Source: Brevibacterium aurantiacum
Lineage (GTDB): Bacteria > Actinomycetota > Actinomycetes > Actinomycetales > Brevibacteriaceae
Direction of reading: 5' to 3'
Length of the DNA: 35,942 nucleotides
Assembly: GCF_900169065.1 (NCBI RefSeq)
Contig: NZ_FXZB01000030.1
Span: 1-35,942 of the forward strand
Shown here: positions 1 to 6,504 of the stretch, one piece after another
Position numbering within the stretch: position 1 is the first letter of the stretch
Layout of the letters: every line of letters begins with the position of its first letter
Notes under the pieces: generated by a model
The model's database searches: none
The model's input: only the letters and a program-made list of their open reading frames with translations
Told to the model about the DNA's origin: nothing
Translations under genes and position numbers: made by a program

Positions 1-75
1 GTTTGAGGGCAGAAGTGGTTCGATCTTCTCCCACTGCTCATCAGTGAAGACTCGGTGTCGTTGCTGTGTAGTCAC
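1..75 (-). CDS. IS5-like transposase, N-terminal 25 residues (cut by window edge)
   Basis: Reading leftward from a GTG at 75 gives VTTQQRHRVFTDEQWEKIEP followed by LLPSN, then the window ends. The FTDEQWEKIEPLLP start is typical of IS5-family (DUF4096-type N-terminal) DDE transposases. The frame is open to position 1, so the rest of the gene lies outside the window and its integrity cannot be judged. The short distance to the presumed element end near 122 fits a transposase starting just inside its terminal repeat. Confidence 0.7.
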   Translation of the reverse strand, partial: MTTQQRHRVFTDEQWEKIEPLLPSN

Positions 76-122
76 GTCTCCACCGTGCCAGTCCTGGAAT
101 GGTCAATAAAGGAGACACGCCC
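1..122 (-). mobile_element. Left end of an IS5-like element inserted into a tniA-like gene
   Basis: On the minus strand the sequence GGGCGTGTCTCC begins at about 122, immediately after a CTAG. The reading frame of the neighbouring tniA relic loses family similarity at the same point. I infer that 122 is the element end and CTAG a target or duplication of the IS5/IS427 type. The other end is outside the window, so the duplication cannot be confirmed. Confidence 0.5.
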
Positions 123-300
123 TAGAACCAGAGTCGTGTCGGGTCTGTGATTCAAGAGCGGCGATCCCACCGGTCTTGTAGTGCTGGTGCCAGCGTTGCA
201 GGGTGCGCAAGCCGAGACCGGTGTCTTGGGCCAGAGTTGTCAGAGCGATGTCGTCTTCAACGTGGAGCCGAAGGATGCGCCACTTCTCCGGCCCGTCCAT
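123..300 (-). pseudogene. TniA-like transposase, N-terminal helix-turn-helix fragment
   Basis: About 59 residues beginning MDGPEKWRILRLHVEDD are homologous by eye to the start of the intact transposase at 23412: both have the L-R-x(2)-x-D-D block and an RTL(Q/S)RW helix-turn-helix recognition helix. The gene starts one base after the recombinase stop, the same order as the second module (recombinase, then tniA). After the residues GSRA the frame runs into the IS5-like end and stops within a few codons. The catalytic DDE core is therefore missing and this is a dead fragment of a second recombinase-TniA-TniB transposon. Confidence 0.75.
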
Positions 301-301
301 C

Positions 302-904
302 TCACACCGGCTCCGCCAGTGTGTCGTGAGTGCCGGCGGCCTGACGGTGTCGATACAAAGTCGCTCTTGACCAGCCCACCAAGCGTGCCGCGTCTTCAGC
401 AGTGCGTCCTTTGGCGCGGGCGTCTTCAGCGATAGAGAGCTTCTGGGCGATCTCGTCCGGGTCTACCGGCGGCCGCCCGAACTTGGTGCCGTTCTGCTTA
501 GCTGCGGCAATGCCTGCATTGACGCGTTCAGTGATGAGTTCACGCTCATACTCGGCCAGGGTAGCGAGCATTCCCAACATCATCCGACCCGATGAAGTCT
601 CAGGGTCGATGTTGTCCGAAACGGAACGGACCTTCACTCCCTGGTCTCGGAGATGGTTCACGGTTGCCAGAACGTCCAGGAGTGAGCGGCCGAGCCGGTC
701 GATGCGCCACACGACGACAGTGTCGCCGTCTTCGGCATAGTCGAGCAGCCGCCTCATTCCAGGTCGCTGTTTCGCCGTCTTACTCCCAGAGGTCACATCT
801 GAGAACACATCTCGTTTCTGGACTCCCGCACCGACGAGTGCATCGAGTTGGAGCTGCGCATCTTGGCCAGCAGTACTGACCCGCGTGTATCCCAGAAGCC
901 TCAT
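302..904 (-). CDS. Serine recombinase / resolvase
   Basis: A 200-residue small serine recombinase of the resolvase/invertase family. It starts MRLLGYTRVST, placing the nucleophilic Ser at residue 10, followed by the family blocks DRLGRSLLD and the EYERELITERV helix. A C-terminal Hin-type helix-turn-helix follows (GWSRATLYRHR, residues about 177-187). Such proteins resolve cointegrates for replicative transposons at a res site next to the gene. The gene is upstream of, and nearly abutting, a truncated tniA and has the same layout as the recombinase at 22781. On its sense strand the upstream region has TGTCTTA and TAAGACA half-sites (about 905-955), a possible res site. The protein looks intact, but its transposon is not. 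Confidence 0.88.
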   Translation of the reverse strand: MRLLGYTRVSTAGQDAQLQLDALVGAGVQKRDVFSDVTSGSKTAKQRPGMRRLLDYAEDGDTVVVWRIDRLGRSLLDVLATVNHLRDQGVKVRSVSDNIDPETSSGRMMLGMLATLAEYERELITERVNAGIAAAKQNGTKFGRPPVDPDEIAQKLSIAEDARAKGRTAEDAARLVGWSRATLYRHRQAAGTHDTLAEPV

Positions 905-1134
905 GTCTTAAGAATGCCTCATAAATCCCAAGAAGTCACGACTCTAAGACACTCTGCGTCAAGACGAGTTAGCAAGACAGATCGCACCCCGTGAGTACGC
1001 GACTGAGCTGAAGTCTGTGAGTTGCAGAGGTAGATGGCGGTCCTTTTACAGACCAAAATGGCAGCTCTGTTGGCCAAGTCCCTCCGCTGCGTATCGAGAC
1101 TACCTAGTGCGGTGACGCCTCGATGCGTTGAGGG
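905..1134. other. Recombinase upstream region with transposon-end motif; otherwise no gene
   Basis: 230 bases without a convincing gene. It holds inverted half-sites TGTCTTA/TAAGACA close to the recombinase start (candidate res site) and one copy of the 26-bp motif shared with positions 25773, 27119 and 27779. The remainder up to the VKOR stop codon shows no structure I can name. Confidence 0.4.
1015..1040 (-). repeat. 26-bp transposon-end-like motif, copy A
   Basis: The minus strand reads CCGCCATCTACCTCTG, then CAACTCACAG. Three more copies lie at 25773-25798, 27119-27144 and 27779-27804 on the plus strand, with the shared core GCCA(T/C)(T/C)TA(C/T)C(G/T)CTG ... CTCACA. Copy A is about 110 bases upstream of the first recombinase gene, where the end of a recombinase-TniA-type transposon is expected. 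Confidence 0.6.
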
Positions 1135-1761
1135 TCAAACGAGAGTGGTCCAGTAGTCCCAGAAGCGGTTGGCGATCAGAACGATGATGAGGAGGAACCA
1201 GCCAGTCAGGATCGCTCCCCGGTATTCATTGACCAGAGTGATCCACTTTTGTCCCTTGCTCAAGGATCTGAGGTTTCGGGTAGTGGCGTACCAAAAGATG
1301 GGGATCGTCACTGCCCACACTGCCATGCAGTAAGGACACAGTGCCCCGATGACGTACAGACTCTGATAAATCAACCAATGCACGAATACGACCGCGAACG
1401 TTACACCGATCTGAATGGTGCCCCAATACCAGGCTGTGTATCGCCCTCCAGCGAGAAGACCTGTGCCGATAGCTGCGACGATGGCGAAACCTGCGACGCC
1501 GATGATCGGGTTCGGGACACCAAAAGCGGCGGCTTGCGGAGTCCCCATTACCGACCCGCAGGAAAGGATCGGGTTGACGTTGCAGCTGGGGATGTAATCC
1601 GGATTGGCTGCTAGTGTCATCTTCTCCACCAGCAAGACCACAGCCGCTATCAACCCGATGAGCCCGCCGACGACGAACAATGCTCCCAGGCCACGAGACG
1701 ACTTAAACGCGGTTTCTTGTGTCTCCCTGTTGTTGCCAGTCTCAGTCTTCGAGGGCAGCAT
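1135..1761 (-). CDS. Vitamin K epoxide reductase (VKOR) family membrane protein
   Basis: A 208-residue bacterial VKOR homologue. In actinobacteria VKOR re-oxidises a periplasmic-side DsbA-like protein and passes the electrons to quinone. The sequence shows the redox CPYC motif (Cys142/Cys145), an upstream loop cysteine pair (Cys60 and Cys68 in PSCNVNPILSC) and four or five hydrophobic segments (about 27-47, 85-105, 115-135, 138-160, 188-205). It is the last gene of the minus-strand cluster and overlaps the DsbA-like gene by 20 bases. That arrangement supports a DsbA-VKOR redox pair. All expected cysteines are present and length is normal. Confidence 0.92.
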   Translation of the reverse strand: MLPSKTETGNNRETQETAFKSSRGLGALFVVGGLIGLIAAVVLLVEKMTLAANPDYIPSCNVNPILSCGSVMGTPQAAAFGVPNPIIGVAGFAIVAAIGTGLLAGGRYTAWYWGTIQIGVTFAVVFVHWLIYQSLYVIGALCPYCMAVWAVTIPIFWYATTRNLRSLSKGQKWITLVNEYRGAILTGWFLLIIVLIANRFWDYWTTLV

Positions 1762-2392
1762 CGAAGGCTTCCTTTAGGTCAGTGACGCTTTCGGGTTGGA
1801 GCTTCTCACCGTCGAGGAAGAACGTTGGAGTGCCGGTGACCCCGAGGGCCTGCCCGTCCTTCTGACCCTGCTCAACGCGCTCGAGTGTAGCCGGATCATC
1901 ATAGGCTGCGGTGAACTGCTCCATGTTCAGGCCGAGTTCCTTAGCATAGCCGGAGAACTTTTCGCGCTGTGATGTCTCTTGGTGGCCCCATTCGTCTACC
2001 GTTTCGAACAAGCGTTGATACATGGCCTCGAACTCGCCCTGCTCGGCGGCCGCCTCGGCGGCCAGGGCAGCGTTGACGGAGTTGTTGTGCAAGGGCATGT
2101 GCCGCACGACGAAAGTGACACGGTCCCCGTATTCCTTTCGCAGATCCTCGATGACCGGATAAAGCGACAGGCAACCTTCGCACTCGAAATCTAGGAATTC
2201 CACGAACACTGCTTCGCTACCCTTAGACAGGCGGGGGCTATCGTCGCGGACCAGCAAGTCGGCGGTGTCTGCACTGGTGGGAGCAGTTTCCGGTTTGGGT
2301 TCGTTGCTGTCGTTATTGAACACCAGCAAGCCGACGAGGACGAGAGCGGCGACGCCGATCATTGCTAGGGAGATTTTCACGCTGCGGCTCAA
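1742..2392 (-). CDS. DsbA-like thiol:disulfide oxidoreductase, membrane-anchored
   Basis: 216 residues: an N-terminal signal anchor (about residues 7-25), an acidic/proline linker, then a DsbA-type thioredoxin fold. The active site is CEGC (Cys71/Cys74, in FLDFECEGC) and the cis-proline loop is in GVTGTPTFFLDG near the C-terminus. The ATG overlaps the stop of the ATPase gene as ATGA, so the two are translationally coupled, and the 3' end overlaps the VKOR gene. The pair probably forms disulfides in exported proteins outside the membrane. Placement behind a metal ATPase suggests it protects or rebuilds thiols during exposure to thiol-binding metals; that link is inference. Confidence 0.9.
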   Translation of the reverse strand: MSRSVKISLAMIGVAALVLVGLLVFNNDSNEPKPETAPTSADTADLLVRDDSPRLSKGSEAVFVEFLDFECEGCLSLYPVIEDLRKEYGDRVTFVVRHMPLHNNSVNAALAAEAAAEQGEFEAMYQRLFETVDEWGHQETSQREKFSGYAKELGLNMEQFTAAYDDPATLERVEQGQKDGQALGVTGTPTFFLDGEKLQPESVTDLKEAFDAALED

Positions 2393-4386
2393 TAGTCGCT
2401 CGCTTTCACTGGGGCAGTCGAGGACGGAGTGCTTCCGTCCCGGGCATCGGACGGGTAGATACGGCGTTTCGAACGGGCGGTCCTGACGCCATTGAGGATC
2501 ACGACCACCTCCGCAACCTCATGCACCAGCACGACAGCCGCGAGGCCGAGGACACCGAACAGGGCCAACGGAAAGAGCACCACAATGATTGCTAAAGCCA
2601 AGACGACGTTGGCAGTCATGATCCCTCGGCCCTTCTTGGCATGTGCAAGAGCATCGGGGATCAAGCGCAGATCGGTGCCGGTGAATGCGACATCGGCTGA
2701 TTCCACTGCAGCTGCCGATCCGCTCACGCCCATTGCGACGCCAACGGTCGCCGAGGCCAAGGCGGGGGCGTCGTTGATGCCGTCCCCGATCATCACCGTC
2801 GGTACCTGAGCGGTGGAAGCGCGGATACGCTCGGCCTTGTGCTCAGGCAATTGCTCGGCATGGATCTCATCGATGCCGGCCTGAGCAGCTATCGCCTCGG
2901 CAGTACGGGCGTTATCACCGGTGAGCATCACTGTCGAGATACCCTGATCGTGCAATGCCGCAATCGCTTCAGTCGCCTCAGGGCGCAACTCATCTCTAAT
3001 ACCGATGATTCCACCGATCTGATCATCGACTTCGACGACGATAATGCTCATGCCCTGATCGGCTAGCTCGGCAGCCTGTGTGGTCAATCCGTGAGGGGTA
3101 ATCCACCGAGGGCTGCCGACGCGCACCCTACGGCCTTCCACTGTTCCAGAGAGACCGTGTCCAGGAAGTTCTTGGACCTCAACGGCTTCCAGTCGGGTTG
3201 GTGTGGCGGCGCTGATAGCCTGCGCCAACGGGTGGGTACTCGTCGCTTCCAGTGCTGCGGCGAGATCGAGAACCTCTGCCTCCGTGTGGTCGTTACTGAT
3301 GTGGGTGGCCACGACACGAGGCTCGTTGCGAGTGAGAGTGCCGGTCTTGTCGAACGCGACCCGGCGAATGGTGCCAAGCTCTTCGAACGCGGCACCAGAC
3401 TTGATGACGACACCCAACTTACTCGCCGACCCGATCGCGGAGATCACCGTGACCGGCACCGCAATCGCCAACGCACACGGTGATGCTGCCACCAGAACCA
3501 CGAGAGCGCGTTCGATCCAGGTACTCGGGTCGCCGACGACGAACCCAAATGCGGCAATCAGCACAGCGGCAATCAGGACGAGCGGCACCAAGGGCCGAGC
3601 GATACGATCAGCCATGCGGGCACGCTCACCTTTGTTTGCGTGTGCCTGCTCGACCAGATGCACGATCTTCGTCAACGAGTTATCACGCCCGTCTGCACTG
3701 GCCTCGATGCTGAGAGTTCCCGTGCCATTGACTGACCCGGCCAGGATTTTGTCTCCAGGGGCGACCTCGATCGGGATCGATTCTCCCGTGATCGCCGAGG
3801 TATCCACCCACGATCGACCAGAGGTCACAACTCCATCAGTGGCGACTCGCTCTCCAGCTCCGACGACTAGAACGTCGAGCTCGCGGACGTCTGCGGCCGG
3901 GATCGTCTCTTCGCCAGTCAATCGGGAGATGCGGGCAGTGTCGGGGATGAGTGAGAGCAAGGCACGCAGCCCCTGCTGTGCCCGGTCCATTGCCCGGTCT
4001 TCCAGCGCCTCGGCAACAGAGAACAAAAACGCCAACGCTGCTGCCTCTCCGATGTGGCCGAGCGCGACAGCACCGATCGCGGCAATCGTCATCAACAGCC
4101 CCACACCCAAGCGCCCGCGACCGGTGGCTGTGAACAAACGCTTCAGCGTGCCGGGCACGAATGTCCACGCGCCGGCTGCTAAGCCAAGTGCGAACACGAC
4201 CAGTGCCGGAATCTCCAGACCGATCCATTGCAGAATCAGGCCAGTGGCCCACAGAAGCCCGGAGGCGACCGGCAGCGCCAGGGAGCGATCGCGCCACCAC
4301 GGGGGCACCTCCTCGTGCTCAGCGACCGCGTCGGCGTCGACAGGGTCTGGGGCTGCGTCATCGGGTCCGCAGCATTCGCGGCTCAC
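2389..4386 (-). CDS. P1B-type heavy-metal-translocating ATPase (Cd/Zn/Co class)
   Basis: About 665 residues. Numbering from the GTG at 4386, the sequence shows the TGES actuator loop (about 200), the transmembrane metal motif SPC (about 302), the phosphorylation site DKTGTLT (Asp about 346), and the TGDN and GDGINDAP hinge motifs. A C-terminal membrane helix carries HEVAEVVVILNG. An SPC rather than CPC motif with a conserved His in the last helix points to the P1B-4 or related divalent-metal class. The N-terminus lacks a heavy-metal-associated domain but has a Cys pair (RECCGPD). I prefer GTG 4386 because it overlaps the cmtR stop as GTGA, with AAGG upstream. An upstream in-frame ATG at 4440 would lie inside cmtR. 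With the CmtR regulator the likely substrates are Cd, Pb or Zn. Confidence 0.92.
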   Translation of the reverse strand: MSRECCGPDDAAPDPVDADAVAEHEEVPPWWRDRSLALPVASGLLWATGLILQWIGLEIPALVVFALGLAAGAWTFVPGTLKRLFTATGRGRLGVGLLMTIAAIGAVALGHIGEAAALAFLFSVAEALEDRAMDRAQQGLRALLSLIPDTARISRLTGEETIPAADVRELDVLVVGAGERVATDGVVTSGRSWVDTSAITGESIPIEVAPGDKILAGSVNGTGTLSIEASADGRDNSLTKIVHLVEQAHANKGERARMADRIARPLVPLVLIAAVLIAAFGFVVGDPSTWIERALVVLVAASPCALAIAVPVTVISAIGSASKLGVVIKSGAAFEELGTIRRVAFDKTGTLTRNEPRVVATHISNDHTEAEVLDLAAALEATSTHPLAQAISAATPTRLEAVEVQELPGHGLSGTVEGRRVRVGSPRWITPHGLTTQAAELADQGMSIIVVEVDDQIGGIIGIRDELRPEATEAIAALHDQGISTVMLTGDNARTAEAIAAQAGIDEIHAEQLPEHKAERIRASTAQVPTVMIGDGINDAPALASATVGVAMGVSGSAAAVESADVAFTGTDLRLIPDALAHAKKGRGIMTANVVLALAIIVVLFPLALFGVLGLAAVVLVHEVAEVVVILNGVRTARSKRRIYPSDARDGSTPSSTAPVKASDY

Positions 4387-4757
4387 TGCAGGGCCTTCGT
4401 TACGGGGTCCTGGGGCGTGCAACACCCGGGGACGGAGCATGTCGGATTGATGCAGGGTGCGTGTTCGTCGACGGCCAGCGTCACATCCACCAGCGCCATC
4501 AGCGCGGCAGCAAGGTGGGGATCTGCGATCTCATACCGGGTCTGTCGCCCCTCTGGTTCAGCCACGACGATCCCGCAACCGCGCAGGCAGGCCAAATGAT
4601 TCGACACATTCGTCCGCGACAACCCCAGATCACGTGCCAATTGCGCGGGATAGCCAGGCCGATCCAGCAGGGACAGCAAGATCCGTGACCGTGTCCCATC
4701 TGCCATGGCCCGACCCAAGCGGTTCATCACATTCACACGAGAAGCTATAGTCAGCAT
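4383..4757 (-). CDS. cmtR: CmtR-type ArsR-family metal-sensing repressor
   Basis: A winged-helix repressor of about 124 residues, very like the Cd(II)/Pb(II) sensor CmtR of mycobacteria as I remember it. It has the start MLT...NRLGRA, the recognition helix LGLSRTNVSNHL, and the two metal-binding cysteines in CLRGCG. A C-terminal cysteine cluster (APCINPTCSVPGCC) is richer than the single Cys of the mycobacterial protein. Start choice: ATG 4757 matches the CmtR N-terminus. It lies six bases after a TATAGT -10 element, so the message may be leaderless. TTG 4775 and ATG 4772 upstream are alternatives. It is first in an overlapping operon with the ATPase, DsbA-like and VKOR genes and is probably autoregulated through the palindrome that covers its start. 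Confidence 0.92.
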   Translation of the reverse strand: MLTIASRVNVMNRLGRAMADGTRSRILLSLLDRPGYPAQLARDLGLSRTNVSNHLACLRGCGIVVAEPEGRQTRYEIADPHLAAALMALVDVTLAVDEHAPCINPTCSVPGCCTPQDPVTKALQ

Positions 4758-4769
4758 ACAATGACTATA
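4746..4769. promoter_or_regulatory. CmtR operator overlapping the cmtR start
   Basis: A 24-bp inverted repeat with arms TATAGTCA and TGACTATA separated by eight bases. It covers the -10 element (TATAGT, minus strand) and the ATG of cmtR. A second copy with 22 of 24 identical bases lies at 9401-9424 in front of a decayed cmtR. Two independent copies at cmtR-type starts make an autoregulatory operator very likely; binding itself is inferred. Confidence 0.75.
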
Positions 4770-4857
4770 CATCAATGACTGACCCTTCAGCGGAGGATGT
4801 TGCCGTCAATCTCGCCCATGTGAGCGACGGCGGAAGTAGCGGGAACCATGTTTCTAC

Positions 4858-4887
4858 ATAACGTAGAATAACGTCTAATAACTGTTA
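4858..4887 (+). repeat. Three tandem 10-bp repeats in the tlpA-like promoter region
   Basis: ATAACGTAGA, ATAACGTCTA and ATAACTGTTA follow each other without a gap, ending just before the AAGGAGG ribosome-binding site of the TlpA-like gene. The first unit also forms an inverted repeat TTCTAC-N5-GTAGAA (4852-4868). Helically phased 10-bp repeats suggest cooperative binding by a regulator that I cannot identify. Confidence 0.5.
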
Positions 4888-4903
4888 CCTCAAGGAGGCC
4901 CCA

Positions 4904-5533
4904 GTGCGAGACGCGTATGCACAGCGATTCCGAATTTATGCCTTCTCCCGGTTGGCTTATGGGAGCGCTGTTCTAGCGGTCATGCTGGCCGCGATCACCG
5001 GATGCGCACCCTCCGACAAGAACGCTGGGGACTCTTCGGGATCAAATGATCAGGGGTATGTGTCAGGCACGGGGGTGATCACCCAGATTCCCGAAGCGGA
5101 ACGCTCAACTCCTGTGCAGTTGGCTGGAAAAACGACGGACGGGGATGCCTTCGACTTGCAAGAATGGCAGGGCAGTCCAGTGGTATTGAACTTGTGGTAC
5201 GCAGCGTGCCCACCGTGTCGAGAAGAGGCACCAGACCTTCAGGAAAGCTACGAATCGTTCCGCGAGGAGGGAGTGACCTTCCTAGGCATCAATGTCCGAG
5301 ATGAAGCCCCCGCGGCCAACGCATTTGCTCGACAATTCGGCATCACTTATCCTTCCATGCTCGACAAGGAAGGTCAGGCAGTTGCGGCGTTGAGCGGTCT
5401 TCTTCCACCTCAGGCCGTACCGTCGACGGTGGTTCTCGATTCCAAAGGTCGTCCTGCTGCTCGTGTCGTCGGGATCGTCGATCGCTCGACTCTCGACGGC
5501 CTTATTTCCGATGTAATCACCAAGGACACGTGA
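4904..5533 (+). CDS. TlpA/ResA-like thioredoxin-fold lipoprotein
   Basis: 209 residues starting at GTG with a strong AAGGAGG site. A signal segment ends in the lipobox ITGC (Cys34), so the protein is a lipoprotein on the outer face of the membrane. A thioredoxin-like domain follows, with active site CPPC (Cys102/Cys105 in NLWYAACPPC) and the QAVPST cis-proline loop. Such proteins reduce disulfides, for example in apocytochrome c or in CuA-site assembly. The next gene, ccdA, overlaps by four bases (GTGA) and is the expected membrane electron supplier. It is divergent to the cmtR operon and may share its intergenic control. Confidence 0.9.
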   Translation: MRDAYAQRFRIYAFSRLAYGSAVLAVMLAAITGCAPSDKNAGDSSGSNDQGYVSGTGVITQIPEAERSTPVQLAGKTTDGDAFDLQEWQGSPVVLNLWYAACPPCREEAPDLQESYESFREEGVTFLGINVRDEAPAANAFARQFGITYPSMLDKEGQAVAALSGLLPPQAVPSTVVLDSKGRPAARVVGIVDRSTLDGLISDVITKDT

Positions 5534-6309
5534 TCGCTGTGGCAACGATCGGTGAACAGTTCTCACAGATAGCAAGCTCGGGCCCGATGCTGCTGGCGAT
5601 CCCGATTGCCGTGGTTGCCGGGATCATCTCGTTCCTGTCGCCATGCGTGTTACCACTGGTGCCTGGCTATCTTGGCTATGTCACTGGACTTGCTGGTAAG
5701 TCACTCGAAGATCAGAAGACATTCCGCGTGGTCATTGGTGTGTTTTTGTTCATGCTTGGCTTTTCAGCTGTCTTCGTCTCAATTGGACTCGTCTTTTCTC
5801 TCACGGGGATACTTCTCAGCGCCTGGGCGGACGTGATCAATCGCATCATGGGTGCGATCGTCATCGTGGCAGGGATCATTTTCATGGGCGGGTTGAGTCT
5901 CCTCCAGCGGGAGTGGCGTATCAAGAGCCGCCCTCAGGCGGGACTGTGGGGAGCACCGCTTCTCGGCGGAACGTTCGCGTTCAGCTGGGCCCCGTGCATG
6001 GGGCCGACATTAGCGGCAGTACTTGCCTTGACGACCAGTTTCGGGCCGACAGGATCCGGTGCCTTACTTCGCGGAACCATATTGACTCTCAGCTATTGCC
6101 TGGGTCTTGGCATTCCCTTCCTGCTTGTCTCTTTGCTACTCATCAGAGGCGGCGGTCGCATGAGGTGGGTCAAAGATCACCACGTCGCGATTACCCGTGC
6201 CGGAGGGGCCGTTCTCATCGGAATCGGAATACTGCTGATCACTGGAGTCTGGACTCAATGGGTCAACGGACTGCAGGGACTTATTGGTGGATTTTCCACC
6301 GTGGTCTGA
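5530..6309 (+). CDS. ccdA: CcdA-family cytochrome c biogenesis / thiol-reductant transporter
   Basis: 259 residues with six hydrophobic segments and the two family cysteines: Cys39 in FLSPCVLPLVPGYLGYVTG and Cys156 in FSWAPCMGPT, each in a membrane helix and followed by the conserved proline pattern. CcdA (the core of DsbD) carries reducing equivalents from cytoplasmic thioredoxin to extracytoplasmic thioredoxin-like proteins. Its start GTG overlaps the stop of the TlpA-like gene, so the pair is coupled and functionally matched. It acts in the direction opposite to the DsbA/VKOR pair on the other strand, so this locus carries both an oxidising and a reducing disulfide pathway. Confidence 0.93.
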   Translation: MIAVATIGEQFSQIASSGPMLLAIPIAVVAGIISFLSPCVLPLVPGYLGYVTGLAGKSLEDQKTFRVVIGVFLFMLGFSAVFVSIGLVFSLTGILLSAWADVINRIMGAIVIVAGIIFMGGLSLLQREWRIKSRPQAGLWGAPLLGGTFAFSWAPCMGPTLAAVLALTTSFGPTGSGALLRGTILTLSYCLGLGIPFLLVSLLLIRGGGRMRWVKDHHVAITRAGGAVLIGIGILLITGVWTQWVNGLQGLIGGFSTVV

Positions 6310-6407
6310 AACGACCATTCACGTCTGAAGGGAAATGAATAGGCAGCACAGATGCGTCTCGCTCAACCATCGGTTGTTCGCATTCATCGGCTGTGTCAGG
6401 CGGTACC

Positions 6408-6447
6408 GTGTGTGGCAACGACGGCGTTTGCCATGAGGGCCACACAC
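6408..6447. terminator. Long hairpin between convergent ccdA and copD-ctaG
   Basis: Perfect 9-bp arms GTGTGTGGC (6408-6416) and GCCACACAC (6439-6447) enclose a second inverted pair GGCAA/TTGCC. It lies between two convergent genes, which fits a bidirectional terminator, although there is no clear T-run. A smaller inverted repeat CAACC-ATC-GGTTG lies just upstream at about 6364-6376. Confidence 0.5.
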
Positions 6448-6504
6448 TCGACTATTTCTTCAGGAAAGTACTTCCCTTTCGTCACCGTACACCGTTCCAT
6501 CTAA

